A stretch of DNA of 57,904 nucleotides from Acidobacteriota bacterium. GTDB lineage: Bacteria; Acidobacteriota; Vicinamibacteria; Marinacidobacterales; SMYC01. Position numbers and translations under genes: made by a program. The notes under the pieces are model-generated. The model had not been told where the DNA came from. It ran no database searches and was given only the letters and a program-made list of their open reading frames with translations. Shown piece after piece: positions 36,151 to 44,529 of this stretch (its first letter is position 1; the number at the start of each line of letters is the position of its first letter). The stretch is taken from NCBI GenBank assembly GCA_004356105.1, contig SMYC01000159.1, forward strand, positions 1 through 57,904, read 5' to 3'.

Positions 36151-39100
36151 ATGAAACGGATATGGTTTGCCTTGCTACTATTGCTTGTCTCGCAGCCGAC
36201 GCTAAGAGCTCAAGAAAGCTCGCCGGGTCAAGTGCAGATCCCGCTCGAGATCTACACGCAACTGCTAAAGCAGGCGCAGTCGCCGGACGACCCACGAGCC
36301 CCGGTCAACTTCGCGCTCGGAAATGCACAGGTGAACGTCGTCGTACGCTCCACCGAGCCGCAAGCGAGCGCCGAGATCTCGGTGACCCTCTCGATTCAGA
36401 TCTTCGAAGACCGCTGGGCGCTCGTTCCCGTTCTGCCCGCCGGGACACCCGTGAGCCGTGTGACCATTCAAGGCAGCCCGGTTCAGCTGGTCGCGGCACC
36501 CCAAGGTCTTGCCTGGACGACCCATCAGAAGGGCGCCTATACGATGGAGCTCACCTACCGGGTGGATGCGAGCGCCTCCAATAACGGCTACGTTCTCGCT
36601 GTGCCGGTGCCCGAGGCCGCGTCGATCAACCTCTCGGCGAATCTTCCGGGGACGGGGCTCGACGTTGCCGTCATCCCAGCTGCGGGCATGACGACAAAAG
36701 TGAGCGGTGGAACGACACACGTTACCGCCACGGTGCCGAGTGCGCGCGGGTTTCAAATCTCTTGGCGAACCCCGTCGAAGCTCGGGGCTGCGTTCAGCCG
36801 CGCCCTTTATAGCGGCAAGCTCTCGGGAGACAGCGTCGTGTGGCGCGGCGAGTTTCGCGTGGAGCTTTTCTCCGACGAAACGGTGAAGCTTCAGCTTCTG
36901 CCTAGAGGGGTCACGCTCACGAATCTCCAAGTCGATGGTAAGGAAGCGTCGATCCTCGTCGACGGCAAACACTTCGCGACCCTCGTGAAAGGGCGAGGTG
37001 TCCACCGTGTCGTCGCCTCGTTTCAAACCCCCGTCATCCAGTCTGACGGCCCGCCGCGCGTCGAGCTCGACCTCCCGAAAGTGCCCGTTTCCCGCTTCGA
37101 GCTGACGCTGCCCGGACGCAAAGAGCTCTCGGCACAGCCGGGTGGAAGCGCCACCACGCAAACGCGCGCCGGCGGAACCATCGCCACGGTTCATGTGCCG
37201 CTCACGGGACATGTCAGCTTGACCTGGTCAGAATCGGTGCCCGACGTCGTGCGCCGAGAGCTCCGTGCCAACGCATCGCTCTATCACATCGTCTCCGCCG
37301 AGGAAGGCGTTCTCTTGTCGCGAGTGCGGGTTCTCTATGAAGTCCGCCGCGGCGAGACCAACCGGCTCGAGCTCGTCGTGCCCGCCGATGTGCAAGTCAA
37401 TCAGGTCAGCTCGGAGACGGGCGCTATCGCCGATTGGCGCTTGACGCTGGATGGCAACGCGCAGCTCCTACAGATATTCCTCGACCGTCAGATTCAAGGT
37501 GAGCTGCTCTTCGACGTGTTCTACGACCGGTCCCTCACTTCCGGAGAAAGCGAAGCCTTGCCGCTTCTGACAGCCCGCGGCGTCGGACGGCAGCGCGGCA
37601 TGGTGGCCCTTCTCTCGAGCCGGGAGCTCACGCTCGACCCCGTGGACGAAGGCGCATCGACCCGTGTCGGCGAGAACCAGCTGCCGAGCTTTGTCCGCGA
37701 CGAGATCGAGCTCACGATCGCGCATACCTTCAAATACACAGACGCGCCGCCGTCGATGACGGTCGCCCCTTCGGTCCCCGAGCGCGTGGCGGGACGCTTC
37801 GACGCCCAGGTCGACTCGCTTCTCTCGCTCGGGGACGTAACTTTGACGAGCGCCGCGAGCGTCGAAATTCACGTCAAGTCCGGCGGCGTCGATCAGATGG
37901 AGCTTGTGCTTCCGGAAGGAGCGAATCTTCTGAACCTCAGCGCGCCGTCACTCCGCAGCCATCGCATCAGCGACGATGACGACCGGGTCGTCGAGCTCGA
38001 GTTCACCCAGGAAATGGAAGGGCACTTTCGGATCGAGCTTAGCTATGAACGCATCCTCGGAGAAGACGAGATCGAGATTGACGCCTCCACCCTCCGCGTG
38101 CGCGGGGCCGATGTGGAGCAAGGACGTATCGCGGTCGAAGCGTTGAGCGCGGCCGAGGTCACGCCGTCAGCGACCGACGAGCTCTCGCCTATCGAAGTGA
38201 ACGAGCTTCCCCGGCAGCTGGTCCTTCAAACGACGAATCCGATTCTGCTGGCGTTCAAGTACGTGCGCGCCGAGCCAGAGCCGCGCCTCGCGCTGCGCGT
38301 CACGCGTCATCGTGTCGTCGACGTGCAGGAAGCTACCATCGACTCCGCCGAGTACAAAACGCTCTTTACCCGGGACGGACTATCGGTCACGACCGTGCGC
38401 TTCATGGTGCGCAACGCACGAAAGCAATTCCTCCGGATCGATCTGCCCGAGGATTCCGAGGTGTGGTCCGTCTTCGTCGCAGGGCGTCCCGAGAAACCCG
38501 CCCTCGCAGAGGGGGAGGACGAGAACGGCTCGCTTCTCATCAAGATCGTGAATCGCACGGAAGGCTTCCCGGTGGACCTCATCTTCGCCACGCGCGCCCC
38601 GTCGATTGGGCGGCTCGGGACGGTGCGCGCGCGCCTTCCTCGCCCAGACATCCTCGTTACCGATACGCGCTGGGATTTGTACTTGCCGGAGGGGCTCGAC
38701 TATCGGCCGGCGACGAGCAATCTCAACGTGACGCGCGCTCAGGCGCCGGTATCGCACGAGGACATGGAGCGGGCTCTCTCGCAGCTCAACGGGGTCGCGA
38801 ACGCCGCGCCACTTCACATCACCGTCCCGGCGACCGGAGTGCACTTTGCCTTTCACAAGCTCTACGCGAATCAAGGTGACGTCGAAGCCTATGCGTCGAT
38901 CCCGTACGCCACGAAGGCAGGGACAGCGCTCGGGCAGTTCGTGAGCTTGCTCGCCACCGCGTTGATTTGGATCGGGCTCTGGTTCCTCGTAACGAAGAGC
39001 GAGCGCCTTGCTCATCGCCTCCAAATCGCCATGGCGGCCGCAGGCGCTCTCGTTCTTGTCGTAGCGGTCGGCGCCTACCACGTGAGCGCGACGCCCGCCC

Positions 39101-39201
39101 TTCTCGCGTCGGTTCTCGCCGGCGCGGGGCTGGCTACGCCGCACGCGCGTCGGGCGCTCGAGCGACTGCGGGCGTCTAGGACCGCAGAGCAGAGCTCGTA
39201 G
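36151..39201 (+). CDS. Large exported membrane-anchored protein of the sigma-factor operon
   Basis: A 1016-aa protein I cannot assign to a named family. It has a cleavable signal peptide (MKRIWFALLLLLVSQPTLRAQ), about 900 residues of beta-rich sequence with repeated immunoglobulin-like strand patterns, then two C-terminal membrane helices (FVSLLATALIWIGLWFLV and AAAGALVLVVAVGAYHV) and a basic tail (RRALERLRASR). The start is fixed by GAGGTG six bases upstream and by the signal peptide. It follows the anti-sigma fusion by 32 bp and is probably cotranscribed. It may be the sensor partner or the main output of the sigma factor; this is inference from position. Confidence 0.75.
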   Translation: MKRIWFALLLLLVSQPTLRAQESSPGQVQIPLEIYTQLLKQAQSPDDPRAPVNFALGNAQVNVVVRSTEPQASAEISVTLSIQIFEDRWALVPVLPAGTPVSRVTIQGSPVQLVAAPQGLAWTTHQKGAYTMELTYRVDASASNNGYVLAVPVPEAASINLSANLPGTGLDVAVIPAAGMTTKVSGGTTHVTATVPSARGFQISWRTPSKLGAAFSRALYSGKLSGDSVVWRGEFRVELFSDETVKLQLLPRGVTLTNLQVDGKEASILVDGKHFATLVKGRGVHRVVASFQTPVIQSDGPPRVELDLPKVPVSRFELTLPGRKELSAQPGGSATTQTRAGGTIATVHVPLTGHVSLTWSESVPDVVRRELRANASLYHIVSAEEGVLLSRVRVLYEVRRGETNRLELVVPADVQVNQVSSETGAIADWRLTLDGNAQLLQIFLDRQIQGELLFDVFYDRSLTSGESEALPLLTARGVGRQRGMVALLSSRELTLDPVDEGASTRVGENQLPSFVRDEIELTIAHTFKYTDAPPSMTVAPSVPERVAGRFDAQVDSLLSLGDVTLTSAASVEIHVKSGGVDQMELVLPEGANLLNLSAPSLRSHRISDDDDRVVELEFTQEMEGHFRIELSYERILGEDEIEIDASTLRVRGADVEQGRIAVEALSAAEVTPSATDELSPIEVNELPRQLVLQTTNPILLAFKYVRAEPEPRLALRVTRHRVVDVQEATIDSAEYKTLFTRDGLSVTTVRFMVRNARKQFLRIDLPEDSEVWSVFVAGRPEKPALAEGEDENGSLLIKIVNRTEGFPVDLIFATRAPSIGRLGTVRARLPRPDILVTDTRWDLYLPEGLDYRPATSNLNVTRAQAPVSHEDMERALSQLNGVANAAPLHITVPATGVHFAFHKLYANQGDVEAYASIPYATKAGTALGQFVSLLATALIWIGLWFLVTKSERLAHRLQIAMAAAGALVLVVAVGAYHVSATPALLASVLAGAGLATPHARRALERLRASRTAEQSS

Positions 39202-39321
39202 CTCGGCAGCGAGACAGGTCCGCTCGAGCGGTCCAAGGGTTAGATTCTACTCCGTTCAGTCTGAGAATTTATCTCTCAGATTGAGAGACCAAATGTCCCG
39301 GCGCAGCCGCCACCACCCTTC

Positions 39322-39378
39322 TGACTCCTGACTCCTGACTCCTCAAATCCCGCAGGGATTTCAGGGGGCGCAGCCCCT
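39322..39378. repeat. Tandem heptamer followed by two hairpins (REP-like)
   Basis: Three exact TGACTCC units (39322-39342) are followed by AAATCCC-gca-GGGATTT (39345-39361), a perfect 7-bp stem. Next comes an AGGGG...CCCCT stem around gcgca (about 39363-39378). The pattern of short GC hairpins in an intergenic gap resembles dispersed REP/RIP-type elements. It could also act as a transcription barrier before the kinase gene. No second copy lies in this window. Confidence 0.5.
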
Positions 39379-39400
39379 TGGCTAGAGTTAGAATGTCGGG

Positions 39401-40126
39401 GTGAAGCGCGCCATCATCGAGAGTTTCGACCTCGTGCCCGGGCGTTCCTTTGCCCGGAAATACGAGATTGTCTCCAAACTGGGCAGCGGCTGGGAAGGCG
39501 AGGTCTATAAGATTCGTGAAAAGAGCACGGGCATCGAACGGGCCGTGAAACTCTTTTTTCCACACAGGAACGAGCGGAACAAAGCCGTCACGTCCTATGC
39601 TCGAAAATTGCACAATCTGCGCGCTTGCCCGATGGTCATTCAGTACCACACGGAAGAGATGATCATCGTGCGCAAGCAGCCTATACGCGCCTTGGTCTCA
39701 GAATATGTCGAGGGCGAGCTTTTATCGGATTTTTTGACGAGGCAGCGCGGCGGGCGGCTTGCCCCTTTTCAGGCGCTTCACTTGTTGCACGCGCTCGCCG
39801 TCGGCCTGGAGTGCATCCATCGCTCGCGGGAGTTTCACGGCGACCTTCATACCGATAACATCATCGTCGAGCACTACGGGCTGAGCTTCGACTTGAGATT
39901 GCTCGATTTCTTCCATTGGACGACGCCGAAGCGCGAAGGGTATCAGAACGATCTTTGCGAGGTCATTCGCATCTTCTACGACGCGCTTGGAGGGAGCCGC
40001 TTCTACAGAAAGCAGCCTCTCGAGATCAAAGCGATCGTGCTCGGACTGAAACGCTCGCTCATCTTGAAGCGGTACCCCACGACCACCCATTTGCGCCAGC
40101 ACTTGGAAAGCCTTCGATGGGAGTAA
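39401..40126 (+). CDS. Small Ser/Thr protein kinase
   Basis: A 241-aa soluble kinase without a sensor domain. It has the glycine loop LGSGWEGEVYKI, the ATP-binding lysine in ERAVKLFF, a catalytic loop FHGDLHTDNII (HGD in place of HRD, as in many bacterial kinases) and LLDF replacing the DFG entry. It starts with GTG at 39401; SARKYEI matches the usual RYEI start of the fold. The C-lobe is short. It overlaps the PP2C phosphatase gene by 10 bp, a common kinase/phosphatase pairing, but here the phosphatase is broken, so any reversal must come from another enzyme. Confidence 0.88.
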   Translation: MKRAIIESFDLVPGRSFARKYEIVSKLGSGWEGEVYKIREKSTGIERAVKLFFPHRNERNKAVTSYARKLHNLRACPMVIQYHTEEMIIVRKQPIRALVSEYVEGELLSDFLTRQRGGRLAPFQALHLLHALAVGLECIHRSREFHGDLHTDNIIVEHYGLSFDLRLLDFFHWTTPKREGYQNDLCEVIRIFYDALGGSRFYRKQPLEIKAIVLGLKRSLILKRYPTTTHLRQHLESLRWE

Positions 40127-40637
40127 ACGAAACTCTTACGCGAAACGACGCTCGTGTGCTCTTCGGCCAAGACCACCTATCGGACGCTCTGTTTACGATA
40201 GGCGGCGGCAGCCTCGCAATCTATTCGTCGAGGAGCCGCGACAAGGAAGGTGCCAACGAGGATGCAGCGGGCATTCTCGCGACCGGACCCGTCAGCGCCG
40301 TCGCCGACGTGGTTGGGGCGCCCCGGCTGGAAGCCAGGCGTCGGTGCGGCGCCACCACACTAACCGCCGTCGAGATCAATGGCTGCGAGATCCGCGCGTT
40401 TCACGTGGGGGACTCCTTTATGTTGATCACGGGGCAACGGGGTAAGGTCGAGTTGCAGACCATCCCGCACTGCCCGTAGGTTATGGAGTCGAATCCGGGC
40501 TTCTCGACGAAAAAGGGCCGCTTTGAAACGTGGCGGCTAAGCTCGCGGCGATGGCGACGGAGCGCATGGAAGGAAAGCGGCCGGATGTGCCGTCCAAGCC
40601 GGACGACTTGACGTTCTTGATTTTCAGACTAAGTTGA
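40117..40637 (+). pseudogene. PP2C-type phosphatase, multiply disrupted
   Basis: Four consecutive pieces of one PP2C phosphatase are visible. (1) SLAIYSSRSRDKEGANEDAA to AVAD, 40117-40320. (2) CGATTLTAVEIN and RAFHVGDSFMLITG, ending in a stop at 40477. (3) VGYGVESGLLDE in a shifted frame, 40476-40515. (4) VAAKLAAMATERMEGKRPD to DDLTFLIFRLS ending at 40637. Between (1) and (2), and between (3) and (4), family segments are missing, and a TGA interrupts the last join. About 100 codons are lost in total. The N- and C-terminal metal-binding ends survive, showing decay by internal deletion rather than truncation. Confidence 0.85.
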
Positions 40638-40656
40638 CACGGAGAGGTCTTGATCC

Positions 40657-41196
40657 ATGGAACCTATTCACGAGCTGTTGCAAAACCGCTATAGCCCGCG
40701 GGCCTTCGACACAAGGCCCGTTGCGAAGGAAACGCTGCGCACACTCTTCGAGGCGGCCCGCTGGGCCCCTTCTTCTTTCAACGAGCAACCGTGGCGATTC
40801 ATCGTTGCGACACAAGAGGACATGGCGGAGCTCGAGCGGCTCGTGAGCTGTCTCGTTCCCGGCAATCAAACATGGGCCAAGAAGGCGCCGGTACTGGCGC
40901 TGTCGGTAGCGAAGCTTCGCTTCGCCCGTAATGACGAGCCGAACCGCCACGCGTTTCACGATGTCGGCCTCGCCGTCGCGCAGCTCGTCACACAAGCCAC
41001 CGCGCTCGGCCTCGCGGTCCATCAGATGGCCGGCTTCAGCGTCGAGGCGGCGCGCACAACCTACGCGATCCCCGAGGGCTTCGAGCCGGTGGCGGCCATA
41101 GCACTTGGCTATTCCGCGGAAGAGGCCCCGGCTAGCCGAACGCGACGCCCGCAGGACGAGCTCGTGTTCCACGGCCAGTGGGAAACGCCATTCTAG
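40657..41196 (+). CDS. Nitroreductase-family FMN oxidoreductase
   Basis: A 179-aa nitroreductase-fold protein. RYSPRAFD at the N-terminus is the FMN phosphate site, followed by AARWAPSSFNEQPWRFIVAT and the later DVGLAVAQLVTQATALGL dimer helix. Members reduce nitro compounds, quinones or other electrophiles with NAD(P)H; the substrate is not readable. GGAGAGG precedes the ATG. It follows the dead phosphatase by 20 bp and overlaps the end of the convergent symporter gene by 4 bp. Confidence 0.9.
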   Translation: MEPIHELLQNRYSPRAFDTRPVAKETLRTLFEAARWAPSSFNEQPWRFIVATQEDMAELERLVSCLVPGNQTWAKKAPVLALSVAKLRFARNDEPNRHAFHDVGLAVAQLVTQATALGLAVHQMAGFSVEAARTTYAIPEGFEPVAAIALGYSAEEAPASRTRRPQDELVFHGQWETPF

Positions 41197-42605
41197 CGTC
41201 GATAGGGGGCGAGGGCCGAGTCTGGAGGCGGCGGCGTCAGCAAGCTGACGGCGACGAGGAGGAACGCTGAGGCGAGGAAGCCTGGAAGCACCGGGTCGAT
41301 ACTTGCTGGACCAAAGAGCTCCCACCCGAAGCACACGAGTAAGCCTCCGATCATCGCCGAGGCCGCGCCCTCTTTCGTTGCACGGCTCCAATAGACGCCA
41401 ACGACCACGGGCATGAAGAAGCTCGACGCCATGAGAGCGGTAAACAAGAGCACAATGAACTGAACGAGCTTGCCTTCACCAACACCGCTCAGGATGAGCA
41501 GGAGCGGTATGGAGCCAACGATCAGAATCCCGACGCGCCCTATCCAAAGACGCGTCTTCGGGCTCGCGTCCGGGCGAAGGGTTCCATAGATGTCATGGGC
41601 CAGTGCAGAGCCCGCCACGAGCATGTGCGAGTCCACCGTGGACATGATGGCGGCCGCAATCGCTGCCAAGAGCACCGATCCGAGAACCGGCGGCAGCACA
41701 GCACGCGCTACCATCGGCATCGCGAGGTCGCCGCTCGGAAGCGCGGGGAAGATGACGATGCTCGTGAGGGCGATGACAAAGATCGCGAGATTCAAACCGG
41801 TGGCCACGAGGATCGCAAAGAGAACGCCGCGGCGGATGGTGCGCATATCTTTCATTGCGTAGAGGCGGACGAGCTTCTCCGGTGTCGCGACCGTCCCGAG
41901 TGTGAAAGCGAGCCCCATGGTGAACAAGAGCGCGGGCGGGAAGCTTTCCCAAGTAAAGGTCTCGGGCTTTACAGCCTGGACATAGGTGAAGAGCGGACCG
42001 AGACCGCCAAGCCCTCGAATAGCCAACGGCAGAGCGGCGGCCACGCCGACGATCATGATCACGAGCTGGATGAAATCGGTGTAGACGACGGCGAGCATGC
42101 CTCCGATCGACGTGTAGACGAGGAGGATGACCGTAAATCCGATCATGCCCCACTCTGTCGGGATGCCGAAGACGATGTTGCTGATGATGCCGCCCGCCAC
42201 AATCTGCGCCTGCACGTAGACGACGGTCGCGATCAAAATGATCACGGCGGCGAGGCGCCGCACGGCTTTGCTGTAGTAGCGGGTCTCGATGAAAGCCGGC
42301 AGCGTGAGCTCTTTCGATCGGGTGAATCGGGGTGCGAGCACTGCGGCCATGAACCAATAGGCGAGCGGTATCGACAGCACAATCCAGGCGAAGGACCACC
42401 CCGCAGTATAGATGACTCCAATGGTGCCGACGAAGGTTCCGGCGCTCGCGTGGGTGGCCCCCATCGACGCACCGCCGAGAAGCCAGCCGAGCTTCCCGCC
42501 CGCGATCCAGTAGTCGGATTCGTCCCGCGTCCGCTTCAGGGCGTACCAGCCGATCGCGAAGATGACGACGAAGTAGAGCGAGAAGAGAACGATTTGGACC
42601 GACAC
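41193..42605 (-). CDS. Sodium:solute symporter family transporter
   Basis: A 470-aa SSS-family (LeuT-fold) permease with about 13 membrane segments. The signature region around SDYWIAGGKLGWLLGGASMG (residues 30-50), then FIETRYYSKAVRR, and the later IMSTVDSHMLVAGSALAHDIY fits the family's Na+ site. The substrate cannot be inferred; the linked dipeptidase and dehydrogenase suggest a small organic acid, amino acid or dipeptide product. It is the last gene of a minus-strand operon and is preceded by a 32-aa membrane peptide. Confidence 0.92.
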   Translation of the reverse strand: MSVQIVLFSLYFVVIFAIGWYALKRTRDESDYWIAGGKLGWLLGGASMGATHASAGTFVGTIGVIYTAGWSFAWIVLSIPLAYWFMAAVLAPRFTRSKELTLPAFIETRYYSKAVRRLAAVIILIATVVYVQAQIVAGGIISNIVFGIPTEWGMIGFTVILLVYTSIGGMLAVVYTDFIQLVIMIVGVAAALPLAIRGLGGLGPLFTYVQAVKPETFTWESFPPALLFTMGLAFTLGTVATPEKLVRLYAMKDMRTIRRGVLFAILVATGLNLAIFVIALTSIVIFPALPSGDLAMPMVARAVLPPVLGSVLLAAIAAAIMSTVDSHMLVAGSALAHDIYGTLRPDASPKTRLWIGRVGILIVGSIPLLLILSGVGEGKLVQFIVLLFTALMASSFFMPVVVGVYWSRATKEGAASAMIGGLLVCFGWELFGPASIDPVLPGFLASAFLLVAVSLLTPPPPDSALAPYRR

Positions 42606-42608
42606 GGA

Positions 42609-42707
42609 TCAGCCCCGCTCGACCCAAACCATCCAAGCGACGTAGGCCGCGATGAACGCGCCAAAGACGGCGAAGAGCCCCCAGAAAACGAATCCGACTT
42701 CCATCAT
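42609..42707 (-). CDS. 32-aa single-pass membrane microprotein (symporter accessory-like)
   Basis: A very short gene: two adjacent ATGs (42707, 42704), one hydrophobic helix (GFVFWGLFAVFGAFIAAYVA) and the charged end WVERG before TGA. It fits exactly between the upstream gene's stop (42714) and the SSS symporter start (42605), with 3-4 bp on each side. Short single-helix proteins encoded directly upstream of SSS symporters are known as symporter small accessory proteins, and this has the right size, topology and position. It is easily missed by gene callers. Confidence 0.7.
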   Translation of the reverse strand: MMEVGFVFWGLFAVFGAFIAAYVAWMVWVERG

Positions 42708-42711
42708 GCGA

Positions 42712-43320
42712 TCACCTTGGCGCTCGAATGCGACGCATAGCGACAAAGGCGAGTCCGGCAAACAAAACGATCACGGAGCCATCCACCAGCTGCGGAAAGG
42801 TCAGAAGCGGCGCGCGATCCGCAATGTGGAGTCGGATGAAAGCAGGAAGAACTGGAAGCTCGAGCTCATATCGGCTTCCGGCTAGCTTTTTCGCGCCGGT
42901 CGGAAAGCTCTCCACGAGGTGGAAGCCTTCAGGTATCTGTAGCTCAGCAGTGAACGTCCCGGGTCGCGCCTCGTTGGGAGAGAAGCTCGGAACCAAGATC
43001 GGGATCGTTGTTCCGACCGTTTCGTAGTAGAAAGTGATGAACGTCGTTCCGGGCCCGACTGGGACGGCCGTTTCGAGCTTGGGAGCGCCGGACCTGTCGA
43101 GCCGGAGGGGCGCCCGTCCCTGGCCCTGTTCCACCAGCAAGTTCTCGATCCGAGCCCCGTCCATCTCGAGGAGCGTGAACGCGAGCTCGCCCGTCGCCGG
43201 AGGCGCACCGTCGAGGGTGAGCTCGTAAGCGAGCTCGACCGAGATGGTTCGGTTGGCCTCGATCTTCGCAAAGAGGTGCGCTTCGACGTCGCCGGAAAGG
43301 GCGAACAGCAGCAGGAGCAC
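42712..43320 (-). CDS. Exported membrane-anchored protein of unknown function
   Basis: A 202-aa protein starting with GTG at 43320, with a short hydrophobic N-terminus (MLLLLFALSGDVEA), a beta-rich extracytoplasmic domain (about 20-165; FYYETVGTTIPILVP, FTAELQIPEGFHLV) and one C-terminal membrane helix (SVIVLFAGLAFVAM) followed by basic residues. The layout resembles a periplasmic domain on a C-terminal anchor. I do not recognise the family. It begins 4 bp after the dipeptidase stop and ends 4 bp before the microprotein, so it belongs to the symporter operon and may help deliver substrate. Confidence 0.6.
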   Translation of the reverse strand: MLLLLFALSGDVEAHLFAKIEANRTISVELAYELTLDGAPPATGELAFTLLEMDGARIENLLVEQGQGRAPLRLDRSGAPKLETAVPVGPGTTFITFYYETVGTTIPILVPSFSPNEARPGTFTAELQIPEGFHLVESFPTGAKKLAGSRYELELPVLPAFIRLHIADRAPLLTFPQLVDGSVIVLFAGLAFVAMRRIRAPR

Positions 43321-43324
43321 AGTA

Positions 43325-44524
43325 TTACTCCCAAACCTCCTTCAAGAGACGTAGCGCATTGCCGCCAACGACCTTGGCGGTGTCCTCATCAGAGTAGTCG
43401 TGTTTCACGAGCCAGCGAACGATGTTCTCGGACGCTTCCGTCGGGTTCTCGACACCTTCGACATAGTCGACGCGCTCGTCGTCTTGATGGGTCGCCGCTT
43501 TGATCGAAAGGCTCGACTTATAGGTGTTGTGCAAGCCGACGTGATCGCCGTAGAGCGTGTCAGGGCCGAAGCCGACATGGTCGATCCCGACGAGGTCTTT
43601 GATGTACTCGAAGTGCTCCATATAGGCCTCGAGGTTATGTCGTGGATGGCCTTTTGTAATCGTCGTGTGCGGCGCCGCTTCGATCCCGATAACGCCGCCT
43701 TTCTCGCCGCAAGCTTTTAGCACATCGTCGGGCGCCATGCGATTCGTGTTCCATAGCGCGCGCGCCCCGATGTGGGTGAGTGCTATCGGTTTCTCACTCG
43801 CCTCGATGACGTCGAGGGTCGTTTGGTCACCGCAATGCGAGCAGTCGATCAGCATGCCGACTTTGTTCATCCGCTCGACAACGCGCTGCCCGAAGGCCGT
43901 GAGACCGCCATCCTTCTCTTCCTTCAAGCCCGACCCGAGTCCGTTCGATTCGCTATAAGTGATGCCCATCGCGCGCACGCCGAAACCATAGAAAATCTCG
44001 ATGCGATCGAGCTCGTTCTCGATGGGCGCCGCACCCTCGATCGACGCCACGAGCGCTACCCGGCCCTCTTCGTGAGCGCGTGTTATGTCGTCGACACGGA
44101 GGCATAGGGTCACGAAGTCCTGATGGGCGAGATCGCATAGACGCATTCCCAGGTCGTGGAGCACTTCGGTCCACTTCCAGCCACGCTTCGAGTGGATCTG
44201 ACAAATGCCGTCCATGAAGTTCTCGAAAATGCAGTCCCAATGACAATGGGACAATCCTTCGTAAGCGGTGGCCTGCCGACCTTCGCGGATATAGGCAGGC
44301 GTCTCCGATATGGGCTCCGGGAAACGGCCAAGGTGATCGTGAAGAGAAACGAGAATCTGCTCGCGCGCGATACGCTCGGCGCGCTCTTCTTCCGCGTCGC
44401 TCAACGGCAGCCGATAGGGCGGCACGCGGTCGACCTCGTGCGCGAGCTCGAAAGTCGGATAGTCGATACCTTCTTCCAGGTATTGGAAGGAGCGGTAGCC
44501 GCGATAGTTTTTGTCTCGTCCCAT
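43325..44524 (-). CDS. Membrane dipeptidase-type amidohydrolase (peptidase M19)
   Basis: A 399-aa M19 metallopeptidase. It has the N-terminal metal motif SLHDHLGRF, the central glutamate segment VALVASIEGA, and the C-terminal LIDCSHCGDQTTLDVIEA, IALTHIGARAL and GIDHVGFGPD motifs supplying further ligands. No signal peptide is visible, so it is probably cytosolic despite the family name. M19 enzymes cleave dipeptides with a C-terminal D or L residue and some act on other amides. It lies 5 bp after the NAD-dependent dehydrogenase and upstream of the exporter/symporter genes. Confidence 0.9.
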   Translation of the reverse strand: MGRDKNYRGYRSFQYLEEGIDYPTFELAHEVDRVPPYRLPLSDAEEERAERIAREQILVSLHDHLGRFPEPISETPAYIREGRQATAYEGLSHCHWDCIFENFMDGICQIHSKRGWKWTEVLHDLGMRLCDLAHQDFVTLCLRVDDITRAHEEGRVALVASIEGAAPIENELDRIEIFYGFGVRAMGITYSESNGLGSGLKEEKDGGLTAFGQRVVERMNKVGMLIDCSHCGDQTTLDVIEASEKPIALTHIGARALWNTNRMAPDDVLKACGEKGGVIGIEAAPHTTITKGHPRHNLEAYMEHFEYIKDLVGIDHVGFGPDTLYGDHVGLHNTYKSSLSIKAATHQDDERVDYVEGVENPTEASENIVRWLVKHDYSDEDTAKVVGGNALRLLKEVWE

Positions 44525-44529
44525 GAGCT

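Noticed and set aside
39260-39280. TCTGAGA...TCTCAGA stem after the 1016-aa gene
   Set aside because: A short AT-rich stem without a T-tract; too weak to call a terminator.
41595-42740. 381-codon plus-strand frame opposite the symporter
   Set aside because: Charged, repetitive HDRE-type sequence typical of the reverse complement of membrane helices.
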